From Emiliania huxleyi CCMP1516 (taxonomy: Eukaryota; Haptophyta; Isochrysidales; Noelaerhabdaceae), in the NCBI RefSeq assembly GCF_000372725.1, contig NW_005198244.1, forward strand, positions 834,578 to 898,577: a stretch of 64,000 bases of DNA. The letters are read 5' to 3'. Shown in pieces: positions 54,909-64,000 of the stretch. The notes under the pieces are model-generated. The model worked only from the letters and a program-made list of their open reading frames with translations, made no database searches and was not told where the DNA came from. Numbering within the stretch: position 1 is the stretch's first letter; every line of letters begins with the position of its first letter. A program made the position numbers and the translations under genes.

Positions 54909-55593
54909 CAGATTTCATATGCCACCGCGAGACGACGGCGGCGCGCCGCCGCCGCCGCCAGAGCCCGCCCGCGCCGCCGCCAGAGCCCGCCCGCACCGGT
55001 TCCAGAGAGGCCGCCCCTGCGCCGCGGCCCGCGAGAGAGGCCGCGCCGCCACACGCCTGCGCCACTGGAGCGGGCGCTCAGGGCCTAGTCAAATGATGCC
55101 CCGCCCATACGCCATAGCAACGCCCCGGCTGTATGTGTGTATGTTCGGCTTTCTTCACAAAGCGAGAGAGAGAGATCACGAGAGAGATCTCACGCCGCGC
55201 GTAGGGCCCTTAGGGGCCTAGAGAACACAACCCGCTCTCCTTTTCTCCCAGTACGTATGTATGTGTGTATGTAGGAAGGTGAAGATAGAACAGCCACGAG
55301 CCAGGCTCGGACTGGACACCAACGCGGTATGGGTGGACGCTGGACAGATGATGACGACACGCACGAGCGACACACAGACACAAACAGGCTCACAAGACAC
55401 ACAGCCAGCTGGCTGAGTACGTACTCGAATCTAGAAAAAAATCTCGCGTTGACGCTACCCGACGCCCCCCCCCCGGGCCCATTCGCGCTCAGCAGTTAGT
55501 TGCGCGCGGCCCCACATCTTGATCTTCCGCACGACGAGCTGACCCCACCGCGCGCTATACACCAGACCGGGACACTGGAGGCCGTCAACACTG
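54909..55593. repeat. non-coding; GCCGCCAGAGCCCGCCC repeat and dispersed repeat copy 2
   Basis: GCCGCCGCCAGAGCCCGCCCGC occurs twice near 54948-54990. 55251-55415 is the second copy of the repeat at 41374-41515, with an extra ATAGAACAGCCACGAG segment and an ACAGACACA insertion. No gene is seen. Confidence 0.75.
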
Positions 55594-57521
55594 TCATTGA
55601 ACCCCGCCGGCGCTGACGTTGAACATCAAGGCCGTGCCAACACCCGCATCGGCAGCACCGTGGAGACCCAACTCGCTCGCCAGCCAAGCGACTAAGGCCG
55701 CCGCCATGCTGACGAACAGAAAGAGGAGCGCCCAGGCGTCCGTCCTGGAGCGCTTGAGCGTGGTGAGAGTGGTCATGGGAGAGAGATGGTACACGGCGGC
55801 GAGCATCCACCGCCACACGGTGCCGAGCAGGGCGCGGCCTCTATCCCGCACCAAGCTGGCCGCGGCGTGGGTTTGATGTCGCGTCGTGTACGCGCCGATC
55901 TTGGCGATGGCGCGAGGCTGCAGGACGCGCGACACTTCGCGCCGGTTGCTCACCGCGTAGGCGACCGCTGCCGAGCCGAGGGCGCTGGAGAGGAGGCCGA
56001 TCTCCTCGCCGCGGAAGAGGGTGATGTAGTCTGCGCCAAAGAGCATCGTCTTGATGAGAAGCGCGAACTCCTTCGGCAGCTGGACGCCGTGTTCGTGCAG
56101 GAGCAGCTGCCCACGCAACAGCAGCGGATAGAGCGCCGGGTCGATGGTGCCGTCCGCCTCCGGTCGCAGCGGGTTGATAGGTGCGAGCTCGGCGAAGAGA
56201 GGGGCGAGGTCGGCGGAGAGGGCCGCCGTGTCGAGAGGTGGGGCTGCGGCTGCGGTCGGCTTTGAGCGGAGAGCGAAGGCGAACCCCTCTGCGAAATACG
56301 CCGTGTCTCCAAGGACAAACGAGAGCGCCTGCAGCAGCAGCGCGCCGCGCAGCCACGGCGGAAGGCTGCCGCACACGCCAAAGTCGACGAAGGCGATCGA
56401 GCTGCTGCGCTCGCAGACAATCATGTTGCCTGCGTGCAGGTCGGCGTGGAAGAGGCCCCCCGCACCGGCCACGCCCGAGTCGTCGAGCACAGAGAGCGCC
56501 TGCACGGCGAGAGCTCGCGCGAGAGCCGTCTTCCAAGCGGCCCCCGCACCCTGCGGCATGAGCGGCGCATCGCTTGCCTCCGCAGCCTCGTCGGCCGCCT
56601 CCGACGTCGCATCCCCCGTCGCAGGCGTGCTGCGGCTCCTCTCACTGCGGCTCCTCTCACTGCGGCTCCTCTCGCGCATCTCCGAGAGCACCTCTCCGTC
56701 AATCCGCTCCGCAGTGAGCACAGCGGTCGAGCAGGCGGCCTCGACCGGCTCCGGCACGGTGACCGCCCCGTCGAGTCCCGCACGGCGGACGGCCGCGGAG
56801 GAGCGCAGCCACGAGCGGTACCTGGTCAGGGATGATGGGCGTGTGAGGAGGCACTGTTCGACGGAGCCCCGCTTGGGCGGCTTGGGTGGTGCCGGAGCAT
56901 ATTCGCGCGCTCGATCGTCAGGTCGCACTCGGCCAGGATGGGCACTCGTACCTCGTCCACCATCGCGGCAGCCGAGCTCGAGAGCAGCTCGGCGATGAGG
57001 GGCGCCATCAGCACGTCGGCCACCCGGGCGAGCAGCCAGAGCACGCCCAAGTCGACCGTGAGGCGCTCTCGCACGCCTGGTCGCACAACCTTGACCACCA
57101 CGCGCCGCCCGTCGCGAAGCGTGCCGCCGTGCACCTGCGCGATGCTCGCCGACGCCAGCGGCGCGCGCTCAAGGCTCTGGAACACCTCCTCGACGCTCTC
57201 GATCTGCAGCTGGTCGCAGATCAGGGACTCGACTTCGTCATAGGGTACCACCGGCGCCGAGCACTGAGCGAGGGATGATTTGCACGTGCGAACCAGCACG
57301 GCAGGCGCGACCATCGGCGAGTGCGCAATCACTTGGGACAGCTTGACGAAGCTGGCACCGAGTGAATCGAGCAGCACCCCCGTCATTGCCGAGGCGAGGG
57401 TGCGAGGCGCCCACATCGCGCCGCGCCAATCTAGGCCTCGCATGCCCGTGTAGACGTCACGGGCCCGCGCGACAGCGACAGGCGGGACGTCGTGCCGTAG
57501 AAGCATCCACACGCACCGCAC
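55594..57521 (-). CDS. ABC1/ADCK/UbiB-family atypical kinase with C-terminal membrane anchor
   Basis: Exons 57521-56893 and 56821-55594 with a 71-bp GC-AG intron (CG/GCACC) give 618 residues. Family marks: LGASFVKLSQVIAHSP (the KxGQ motif reads KLSQ), APLASASIAQVHGG (A-rich loop), VVKVVRPGV (ATP-site Lys), FHADLHAGNMIV (catalytic loop) and FVDFGVCG (metal-binding DFG). A Ser/Arg-rich insert with three SERSR repeats lies before the catalytic loop. A hydrophobic helix near the end (ALLFLFVSMAAALVAWL) suggests a membrane anchor. UbiB kinases support ubiquinone or plastoquinone/tocopherol biosynthesis in mitochondria or plastids. The frame is open about 70 codons upstream of the first ATG, so the real first exon is probably elsewhere. 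Confidence 0.85.
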
Positions 57522-57854
57522 GATGTCACGGCTCTCCTCGCTCGCGATCCGGCGGGCGGTGTCGACGCTGAAGAGGACGGAGAGGACTCGCCACGGTGTG
57601 ATGCTGACGTTGGCGCGCGTTGTGGTTGTTAGATCGGCGTCGGCGCGTGAGTTGGGGAGAGAGGCAGCACGTCCAGCATTCCTTCCGAGACTTTTCCGCG
57701 CCGAGAAGAAAAAGGCGCGCCCGTAACGTGCCTATATGGGCTTCCAGTAAATCAGCACAGTTAGCGACTAGAAGAGCACCAGTCGAGATGGGGATAAGAA
57801 TGTAAGGGTGCACACCAAAAATTTGAACACTCATCACAGCTGCCATCGTCGGAC

Positions 57855-58760
57855 ATGTTCAGGACACTCTCAGTAGACAGAAGGGACAGAGCCAGCGGAG
57901 GACGACGCGTCGTAATGAAGCGCATTACTCTATTAAACAACCAGAACCAGAAGCAGCGAACGGTAGTCGTGACCGCGGCCGCAGCCGACCTGGAGGCGCT
58001 CGCTTCGGCGGCCAAGAGCAAGCTGCGCCTCAAGCGCGTGACGGCCTTCTACACGGAGGACGGCACGATCCTCCAGCCGGGCGCACCGCTACACGACGAT
58101 CAGAGAGTGTTGGCCTCGGTCGGCGAGCGCTTTGTGGGTGCTGCGCCGTTTGTGCCGATCGCACAACTCGCCGCTGTCGGAGATCTTCATGGCGAGCGCT
58201 TTGAGCTACCGGGCGAGAAGGGCGCCATCTGCTGGCTGCCTCTCGGCGGCGGCCGCCTCTGCTTGTGGCACCGTCCCTCCAGGCGAAGTTTCAGCAAGCT
58301 TCAGCAGTCAGGCTGCTCAACCATCTGCACGCTCCTCGGCGCTAACGAGGGCGCCGATGGCATCGGCGCCGGCGCGCGGGCGGCAGGGCTGAATTGGCTG
58401 TGGACCGAGCTCAAGGTAGGTAGGGAAGACTACCTGTCGACAGATGAGGCCGCCGAGCGGGTCACGCGCGCGGTGGCCGACGTGCAGGCGGCGCTCTCGA
58501 GGGGGGAGAGTGTGCTCCTGCACTGCTCCGCAGGTCTGCACCGCACCGGCACCGTCGCCTTCGGCGTCCTGCGCGCATGCGGCTGGGCTCCCGTCGAGGC
58601 GAAGCGCGGCCTGCAGCTGATGCGCCCGGAGACGGCAGAGCAGGTGGGAGAGACCCGCTTGGCCCTGGTGGAGCGGACCATTCTCGCTCGAGTACCCCCG
58701 CCGCACGTTCAGGACGAGGTGGTGGGGGGACAGCCAGCACACGAGGTGTCGGAGGCGTGA
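57855..58760 (+). CDS. tyrosine/dual-specificity phosphatase with N-terminal ubiquitin-like or doublecortin-like domain
   Basis: A 301-residue protein, single exon. Residues 20-95 form a beta-grasp-like region (RITLLNNQNQKQRTVVVTA, LKRVTAFYTEDGTILQPG, VLASVGERF), similar in pattern to doublecortin repeats. The phosphatase domain follows, with LLHCSAGLHRTG as the P-loop (HCx5R) and a probable general-acid Asp in the preceding WTELKVGREDYLS region. ATGs at 57855 and 57915 are both possible. It is divergent from the UbiB-type gene; 333 bp lie between their ATGs. Confidence 0.8.
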   Translation: MFRTLSVDRRDRASGGRRVVMKRITLLNNQNQKQRTVVVTAAAADLEALASAAKSKLRLKRVTAFYTEDGTILQPGAPLHDDQRVLASVGERFVGAAPFVPIAQLAAVGDLHGERFELPGEKGAICWLPLGGGRLCLWHRPSRRSFSKLQQSGCSTICTLLGANEGADGIGAGARAAGLNWLWTELKVGREDYLSTDEAAERVTRAVADVQAALSRGESVLLHCSAGLHRTGTVAFGVLRACGWAPVEAKRGLQLMRPETAEQVGETRLALVERTILARVPPPHVQDEVVGGQPAHEVSEA

Positions 58761-59460
58761 GGTATCCGTTTTCCCTTTTATTTTCGCGATGTCCGCCGGG
58801 GCAGTGAGGTATCAGGGGCTCTGTACTACATGTAGCACTTCTCAGGGCTAGCCTTAGAGGAATTTCTTTCCTCGCGACATGTCCGCCGCGGCCCGCGGCG
58901 CCGCCCGCCCGCGACCAGGCTCCTCGCCTCCTCGTTGCCACCAGGATTCGCGACGTACGGTTTTGGGCGGTTAGGAGAGGTACCAGCGTCAGGGGATTTG
59001 GGGTAGGGGGGTAGGGGGTGCCCCCCCCAAGCCATTCCGCGTTCCCGCCTCCACGGTAAGAGAGACAAACGTGAATAGAGATCCACGAACCCCCACCATC
59101 GCCGCCGCACCGAGGTGAGCCCCAGCTCGCGTACCGAGCATTGTGCGGCTTCCCGACTCCCTGCCAGCAAAAAAAGAAAAGAAAACATGACGTCCGCCAG
59201 GCGGCCCGCGGGGCGCGGGATTTCTCCACAGCTCTCCGCTCCCCAGCGCTATCTTGCATGCCAGGCACGCTCAATGCCAAGGAGAGGCGGTCCGCGGCTC
59301 GCAGGGAGCGAGCCAGCGGTGAGCGCTCCAGCAACAGCGAGCATTCCAATGAGCTGTCGGCGAGAGAGGGTGAGCAGGCCGGCGAACGACCGCCGCCTCG
59401 GATGCACCAGCCACGCGGCCTGATGAACCAGCAACAATTCAGCCTACTCCCGGCGGCCGG
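58761..59460. other. no firm gene; probable 5' part of the F-box/WD gene
   Basis: A C-run (about 59019-59027) and several shadow frames occur. A plus frame starting at about 59259 (MPGTLNAKERRSAARRERA) could be the first exon of the next gene, but I cannot define a splice joint. Confidence 0.4.
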
Positions 59461-60939
59461 CCATGCTACGCCGACCTGTCGTCCGACGTGTGGCTAGTGC
59501 TTCTCGAGCACCACCTCGACACCCGCAGCCTGTGTGCGATCGCGCGCACGTGCAGTTTTCTCGCAGAGCTGACGTCGAGTCGGCGCTTGTGGGCAGGCCA
59601 GTTCCTGCGCATGTTTGGCGACCGCAATGGCAGCCTTCTGACCAACCGCTACGAGAGCGCGGGAGCCGACGCGCTCGCCGGTGAGCGGGAGATCGACAGC
59701 AGGCGGCGATGCTGTGTGAGCGAGGCCGCGCTGGGAAGCTGGCGGCGGCTGGGCGCGCAGCAGGCTGCACAGCTCCCGCTGCCGGATATGACCTCCGTCG
59801 CCCTGGATGGCGAGCGGGGGCTGAGCACGCACGGCGGCCGGCTCGTGCGACTCTGGGCCGTGCGCAGCGGGCGCCGTCTCAGCTGCCACACCCTCCGGCA
59901 CGCGCCACTCTGCTGCCACGCCGCCGGCGACCTCGGCGCCGTCGGCGACGGGAGCGGGGCAGTGCACGTGTATGACCTCGCCGCCGACTTCGAGCCGACG
60001 TCGCGCGCCGCGCTGCCGATCCGCCCAAGCAGCGTCCTCCTCCTCGCGGCGGGCACGGAGGCGTCGCTGGTGGCGAGCGGCGGCGAGGGTCAGATCGCGC
60101 TGAGCCGCGCAGACGGAGGCGTCTTGCTCGGGCTGCGCGCGCTGCAGCCGGCCGTGCTGGTCGGCGCGTCCCGCGAGCTGCTCGACGTCTCGCTCGCGGC
60201 CGCCGGCGAGCGCGGCCAGCTCTACAGCGTGACCGCCGACGGCGGCGTCCACCTCCTAGACACGGCGCAGGGCCTCGCCGCCGTGTGGCGGAGCGGCGGC
60301 GGCGGCGGCGACGCGGCCGACGTCGACACGCTCGCGCACTCGTTTGCGGTCGAGGCGACGGTGGCGGGCGGGCAGCCGTGCCGCCCCGTCGCCAGCGCGA
60401 GCTACTCGGCGTGGTGGCGGCTGCTCGCGGCGAGCGCTGCGGGCGGCGGCGTCGCGTTGTGGGACGCGAGGGCGCCGCCGTCGAGTGGGCCGGCTGGTCT
60501 CGTGCGGGCGGAGGGTAGGGGCGGCTGCGTGCACCTCGACGACGGCGGCAGCTGTGGAGGGCAGCTGCTCCTCGCTCCGTCGGGCGGGCCGGCGATCCTC
60601 GTCTACGACGTGCGGCGCGTGGGCGGCTCCGCCCCGCCGCCGGTCGTGGGTTCGATCAGCCTGCCCGCGCCGCACCGGCTCGGGGCCCTCGCCGCCGACA
60701 GCCGCACCCTTGTCTGTGCCGGCGGGGCGGGGAGCTCGTGCGCGTTCCGGTGGGAGCCTCGCCGCCCGGGCGCGGAGGAGGCAGCCAACGACGACGACTC
60801 GCTTGCGGGGCTCTCCGTCGGAAAGCAGCGCAAGACGAAGCGAGAGCGGCAGGGCTCGAGAGGCGACGCCGCGACCAAGGTTCGTGGCGGACAAAAGGAG
60901 CGCGGGACCGGAAGGAGGGGGAATGCGGGGTCGTTTTGA
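59461..60939 (+). CDS. F-box protein with degenerate WD40-like repeats
   Basis: The frame is open from about 59374 to 60939 but has no ATG before the F-box, so a first exon is missing and the start given is approximate. The F-box reads LSSDVWLVLLEHHLDTRSLCAIARTC with RRLWAGQFLRMFG. After residue about 110 weak WD40-like blades occur: STHGGRLVRLWAVRSG, AVGDGSGAVHVYDLA, SGGEGQIALSRADGG, GGVALWDAR and PAILVYDVRR. The C-terminus is basic (GKQRKTKRERQGSRG). FBXW-type proteins are substrate receptors of SCF ubiquitin ligases; target unknown. Confidence 0.7.
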   Translation, partial: PCYADLSSDVWLVLLEHHLDTRSLCAIARTCSFLAELTSSRRLWAGQFLRMFGDRNGSLLTNRYESAGADALAGEREIDSRRRCCVSEAALGSWRRLGAQQAAQLPLPDMTSVALDGERGLSTHGGRLVRLWAVRSGRRLSCHTLRHAPLCCHAAGDLGAVGDGSGAVHVYDLAADFEPTSRAALPIRPSSVLLLAAGTEASLVASGGEGQIALSRADGGVLLGLRALQPAVLVGASRELLDVSLAAAGERGQLYSVTADGGVHLLDTAQGLAAVWRSGGGGGDAADVDTLAHSFAVEATVAGGQPCRPVASASYSAWWRLLAASAAGGGVALWDARAPPSSGPAGLVRAEGRGGCVHLDDGGSCGGQLLLAPSGGPAILVYDVRRVGGSAPPPVVGSISLPAPHRLGALAADSRTLVCAGGAGSSCAFRWEPRRPGAEEAANDDDSLAGLSVGKQRKTKRERQGSRGDAATKVRGGQKERGTGRRGNAGSF

Positions 60940-61240
60940 TGTGCCTGCGTGGCCGTGGGGGCGAGGAGGGGGGACAAGACAAGATTGGGTGTATAACACG
61001 AAGTTTCTTGTTACGATCAAATACATGACATGCTGTACCAACCCCACGCCGCACGCGCGCCCGCGACGCCGGCACGCCCGTCGGCCGCCCGCGCGCGACC
61101 GCCCGGCGGCGGCGCGGCGCTGCCAGGCCGGTCTCTGAATCTAAACAGCGACCGCTTCCCAAGAGGCGCGACGCAGACACATGGGCGCCGCCACGATAGC
61201 TTTAATCGAAGCTGCCACTCTCCACACGAAGCGCCTCCCC

Positions 61241-61945
61241 TCACCGCCGCTGGTTGGCCTCGACTCTCTTGACGCCCGACGCGAATGAGTCTGCCGACGC
61301 CTCCGGGATGTCGAGCAGGTCCATGATGGTCTTGAGGATCTCGGCGCTCTCGACCACCTCCTTGCGTGACTTTGCGAGGTATCGCTCCACCTCGCTCTTG
61401 CCGCCTCCCGGGTTGGCCTCGCCCCAGGAGGAGGTGTACGCCATCACGTTGGCAGCGTCGCACTTGCGCGTCCACCGGTCCACCGCGTCGGTGTACGCGT
61501 CGAGGTCCTTGTCCGAGGCGACGAGCTGCTGCGCGCGGATCATGAGCTGGTCCGCCTTGAAGAGCGGGTCCTCCATCGACTTGAACCCCATGTACGACTG
61601 CACAATCACCGGGTCGCGGATGCAGCCGCACTGCTCCGGCGCGCCGACGCAGCCCTTGATGCAGACTGTCGTGAGCTTCTCCCAGTTCTGCAGCAGATAC
61701 TGGAGGCGCGAGTAGCCCTGGGCCAGCCGCCCCAGCTCCTGCTGCGTGGGCACGCCCGCTGCGGCGGTGGCCGGCGCCGAAAGCTGAGAGAGCGAGAGCG
61801 CAGCGGCGGCCGCGGGCACGGCAGAGAGGAGGTGGCGGCGGCCGAAAGCGGCGGCCCCGAGCGAAAGCGGCGGCGCGACACGGCGCTCCAGCAGCGGAGG
61901 GCGCTGCAGCGAAAGCGAGAGCGTGAGGAGAGAGAGCGTTTGCAT
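61241..61945 (-). CDS. thylakoid-lumen-type protein with Tat-like leader
   Basis: A 234-residue protein. MQTLSLLTLSLSLQRPP is a signal peptide, followed by a transit region and FGRRHLLSAVPAAAAALSLSQLSAPATA, a twin-arginine lumen-targeting segment. The mature part (LAQGYSRLQYLLQNWEKLT, then CIRDPVIVQSYMGFKSMEDPLFKADQL, then YTSSWGEANPGGGK) matches a helical lumen protein conserved in diatoms and other algae with red plastids, reminiscent of PsbQ-like proteins; its role is not known to me. Three leader parts (ER, plastid, lumen) fit a complex plastid. The 300 bp at 60940-61240 holds no gene. Confidence 0.8.
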   Translation of the reverse strand: MQTLSLLTLSLSLQRPPLLERRVAPPLSLGAAAFGRRHLLSAVPAAAAALSLSQLSAPATAAAGVPTQQELGRLAQGYSRLQYLLQNWEKLTTVCIKGCVGAPEQCGCIRDPVIVQSYMGFKSMEDPLFKADQLMIRAQQLVASDKDLDAYTDAVDRWTRKCDAANVMAYTSSWGEANPGGGKSEVERYLAKSRKEVVESAEILKTIMDLLDIPEASADSFASGVKRVEANQRR

Positions 61946-62038
61946 CCGAATTGCGCGAAAAAACGAAGGCGCCGCGCAAAAGAATTTTAATAGGCGGACA
62001 CGATTCACGCGACAGGCAAGGCACGGGCGACGGCTTCC

Positions 62039-62830
62039 TCAGAAGCCGTCGTCCTCACCGTAGCCGTCGTCGGACCCCCAATCAGGGGGACAGTCGAATC
62101 CGCGAGCACCGCGGTGCTCGCCGAAAAGACCATCCCCATCCCACTCGTCCCCTTCATCCCAACCCCCCCCACCCGCGCGCCTACCCCGCCGATGGCCGGT
62201 GGGGCGGGAAACCCCGCCCCGCCCACCATTGCGCAGCAGGGGTTCGAGGTCCTCGCTGAGCAGCAGAAGCCGCCCAGCCCGGACCTCGTCCCTCCACCCC
62301 TCCCTCTCCCAGCACCGGTCACCAGCCCAACCCTCCACCACCACCACCTCCCCACGCCTCAAGCCCGAGCCCCCTTCGGCCCAAGCCACCACCCCCCGCC
62401 TCCTCTCCCGCACCCCCTGCCGTCGACACGAGCCGAAATGGTAGTGGTAGTTGTACTCCGCCGCGAGCACGTCAGCCATAGCGCCACGCGCCTCAGCCGA
62501 GAGCCGCCCGAAAGCCGCCACGACCGACCGCGATGGCGCCGAGGATGGGCCGCTCCAATTCCTATTCCCACTCCGCGTACGCCTCGAGAACCGACGCCTC
62601 CTCCTTCGCCAGCACCTTCGCCAAAGCCCCACGCGCCGCAGGCAGCTCGGCCGCCGCCGCCGCCTCTTGAGCCTCACGCTGCATCTCGTAGAAAGCCAGC
62701 CGTGCAACCTCCTCCTCCCTCGTCTCCTCTCGCCCCAGGACACGAACCGCTCCCTCAAGGAGGATCCGCGTCCACCGCTCCTCCTGCTGCTCCTCCTCCT
62801 CCTCCTCCTCCTCCTCCTCCTCGGCCGCCG
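62039..62830 (-). CDS. hypothetical protein, acidic ends, probably two exons
   Basis: On the minus strand a Glu run (the CTC tract at about 62787-62821) leads to a helical segment (RWTRILLEGAVRVLGREETRE, VARLAFYEMQREAQEAAAAAE, LAKVLAKEEASVLEAYAEWE), then the frame closes near 62562. Another frame continues with GAMADVLAAEYNYHYHFG, GEVVVVEGWAGDRCWEREGW and an acidic end WDEGDEWDGDG...SDDGYGEDDGF. An intron near 62500-62565 would join them, but I cannot fix its ends. No family is recognised. An overlapping plus-strand Pro-rich frame competes, so the strand is not certain. Confidence 0.35.
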   Translation of the reverse strand, partial: RRPRRRRRRRRRRSSRRSGGRGSSLRERFVSWGERRRGRRRLHGWLSTRCSVRLKRRRRRPSCLRRVGLWRRCWRRRRRRFSRRTRSGNRNWSGPSSAPSRSVVAAFGRLSAEARGAMADVLAAEYNYHYHFGSCRRQGVRERRRGVVAWAEGGSGLRRGEVVVVEGWAGDRCWEREGWRDEVRAGRLLLLSEDLEPLLRNGGRGGVSRPTGHRRGRRAGGGGWDEGDEWDGDGLFGEHRGARGFDCPPDWGSDDGYGEDDGF

Positions 62831-63330
62831 CTCGACTTGCCGACGGCTCTCTCGCCGTCGCTCGGCTCAGCGACGGCCTCGCCGATGGCCTCGCCGTCGG
62901 CTGCTTCGCCGATGGCTCTGATGTCGGCCGTCTCGCCGTCGCTCGACTTGCCGACGGCTCTGTCGCCGTCGCTCGGCTCAGCGACGGCCTCGCCGATGGC
63001 CTCGCCGTCGGCTGTTTCGCCGACTCAGCTGTCGGCCGTCTCGCCGTCGCTCGACTTGCCGGCGGCACTCTCGCCGTCGCTCGGCTCAGCGACGGCCTCG
63101 CCGATGGCCTCGCCGTCGGCTGCTTCGCCGATGGCTCTGCTGTCGGCCTTCTCGCCGTCGCTCGACTCGCCGACGGCTCTGTCGCCGTCGCTCTCGGCTC
63201 AGCGACGGCCTCGCCGATGGCCTCGCCGTCGGCTGCGTCGCCGACTCAGCTGTCGGCTCTCTCGCCGTCGCTCGACTCGCCGATGGCTCTCCAGCCGTCG
63301 CTCGACTCGCCGATGGCTCTCTCGCACGAC
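62831..63330. repeat. tandem array of 108-111 bp units
   Basis: CTCGACTTGCC or CTCGACTCGCC recurs at 62831, 62942, 63050, 63161 and 63271, giving periods of 111, 108, 111 and 110 bp. Within units, shorter GCCGTCGCT and CGCCGATGGC motifs repeat. The plus strand reads SPSLDLPTALSPSLGS and ATASPMASPSA; the minus strand is also open (PSARPSLSRATA). Later units drift out of frame. Confidence 0.85.
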
Positions 63331-64000
63331 TCGACGGCCTCGCCGAAGGCAGTGCCATCGCTCTCGCCGTCGCTCCTTTCGGCGGCCATTGCGCTGACGG
63401 CTCCGTTGCTGCCGCCGATCGGCTCCACTACGGCGCCGATGACGCCATCGGCCTCTCTGCCGCCGCTCCACTCAACGGTGGCGCCGATAGCACCATCGGC
63501 CTCGGCCTCTCTGCCGCCGCTCCACTCGAAGAGGTGGCGCCGGCGAGAGCACCATCGGCCTCTCTGCCGAAGCTTGTGTCGATGACCTCGCCTGTAGCCT
63601 CTACAGCGTCGTCGGCTCTCTCGTCGTCACCTACATCGGTCGCATCAGCGCTGCCAGCTTCTGCACCGTCGCCTGCATCGACAGCATCGCCGACGGCCCC
63701 TGCAACGCTGTCCGCTACTTCATTCGTGGCTTAGTAGAGCAGCCACAGGCTCTCTACTCTGAGGGACACTTTCCTCTCGTCGATCGGGAGTTACTCGACT
63801 CCGTCGAGGGGGGGGATGTCCGAACCACCGCGTGTCCCGGTCCAGCGTGTCCCTCCCTCCATTCACACTCTCCCAGTCCTTCCTGGTCTACTCGAGTAGT
63901 GCCCGTCCTCTCCGCCCGTCGTGCAGAGTTGGTCGCACTCCGTGCATCTTCGTCCTTTAGACGTTTCATCTAGAGCAAGCGGGCGACCCCGCCCGGACCC
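63331..64000. other. Ser/Pro/Ala-rich continuation and non-coding end
   Basis: Plus-strand frames continue Ser/Ala/Pro-rich to a stop at about 63734, in two or three different frames, so this may be the eroded end of a repeat protein. The last 260 bp has a G-run (63808-63816) and no recognised gene. Confidence 0.4.

Overview
This window looks like nuclear DNA of a GC-rich, plastid-bearing, flagellated unicellular alga. A haptophyte fits best, but that is inference. The signs are very high GC, short introns, dense genes that switch strand often, long dinucleotide microsatellites, and several proteins with a signal peptide followed by a transit-like stretch (Mpv17-like, cupin-like, a lumen-type protein), the pattern of algae with complex plastids. 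Androglobin-like and SPICE1-like genes suggest a flagellate. Reconstructed introns use GT, GC and apparently GA donors, and nearly every acceptor is AG followed by G. That set is best known from dinoflagellates, so a dinoflagellate-like alga is the main alternative.

Layout. 0.8-5.2 kb: a protein kinase/coiled-coil/PARP fusion gene flanked by two related coiled-coil, zinc-ribbon-like genes. 5.4-6.4 kb: an old retroelement fragment. 7.2-12 kb: an armadillo-like gene, a repeated unknown domain, a (TC)n(TG)n tract with duplicated flanks, and a seven-exon gene that appears to fuse a Gemin7-like domain to trimethylguanosine synthase (TGS1). 13.3-20.2 kb: NFU1-type Fe-S scaffold, androglobin-like, SPICE1-like and Mpv17-like genes. 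20.2-26 kb: a TA-flanked MITE, a secretory NDP-sugar transferase and a two-pore K+ channel with EF hands. 26-34 kb: an XRN-type exonuclease with a duplicated broken 3' end, several MITEs, a long dispersed repeat and an LTO1 gene.

34-48.5 kb: an F-box gene, two plastid-type genes back to back, a nine-exon MINDY-3 deubiquitinase with two UIMs, a Helitron-type ORF fragment, a HAD nucleotidase, a GT61 glycosyltransferase, a secretory DnaJ and a membrane-anchored RNase T2. 48.5-51.4 kb: repeats, including the inverted partner of the 30.5 kb repeat. 51.4-62 kb: a beta-trefoil/Cys-rich membrane protein, a probable glycosyltransferase, a UbiB/ABC1 kinase, a tyrosine/dual-specificity phosphatase, an F-box/WD40-like gene and a thylakoid-lumen-type protein. 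62-64 kb: a low-confidence gene and a 108-111 bp tandem array.

There is no operon logic; neighbours are mostly unrelated. The recurring functions are snRNA cap/SMN biology, Fe-S assembly (NFU1, LTO1), ubiquitin (MINDY-3, F-box) and the secretory pathway (three glycosyltransferases, DnaJ, RNase T2). Gene models were worked out by hand from reading frames and splice logic. First exons and UTRs are mostly unknown, and no tRNA, rRNA or CRISPR array was seen.
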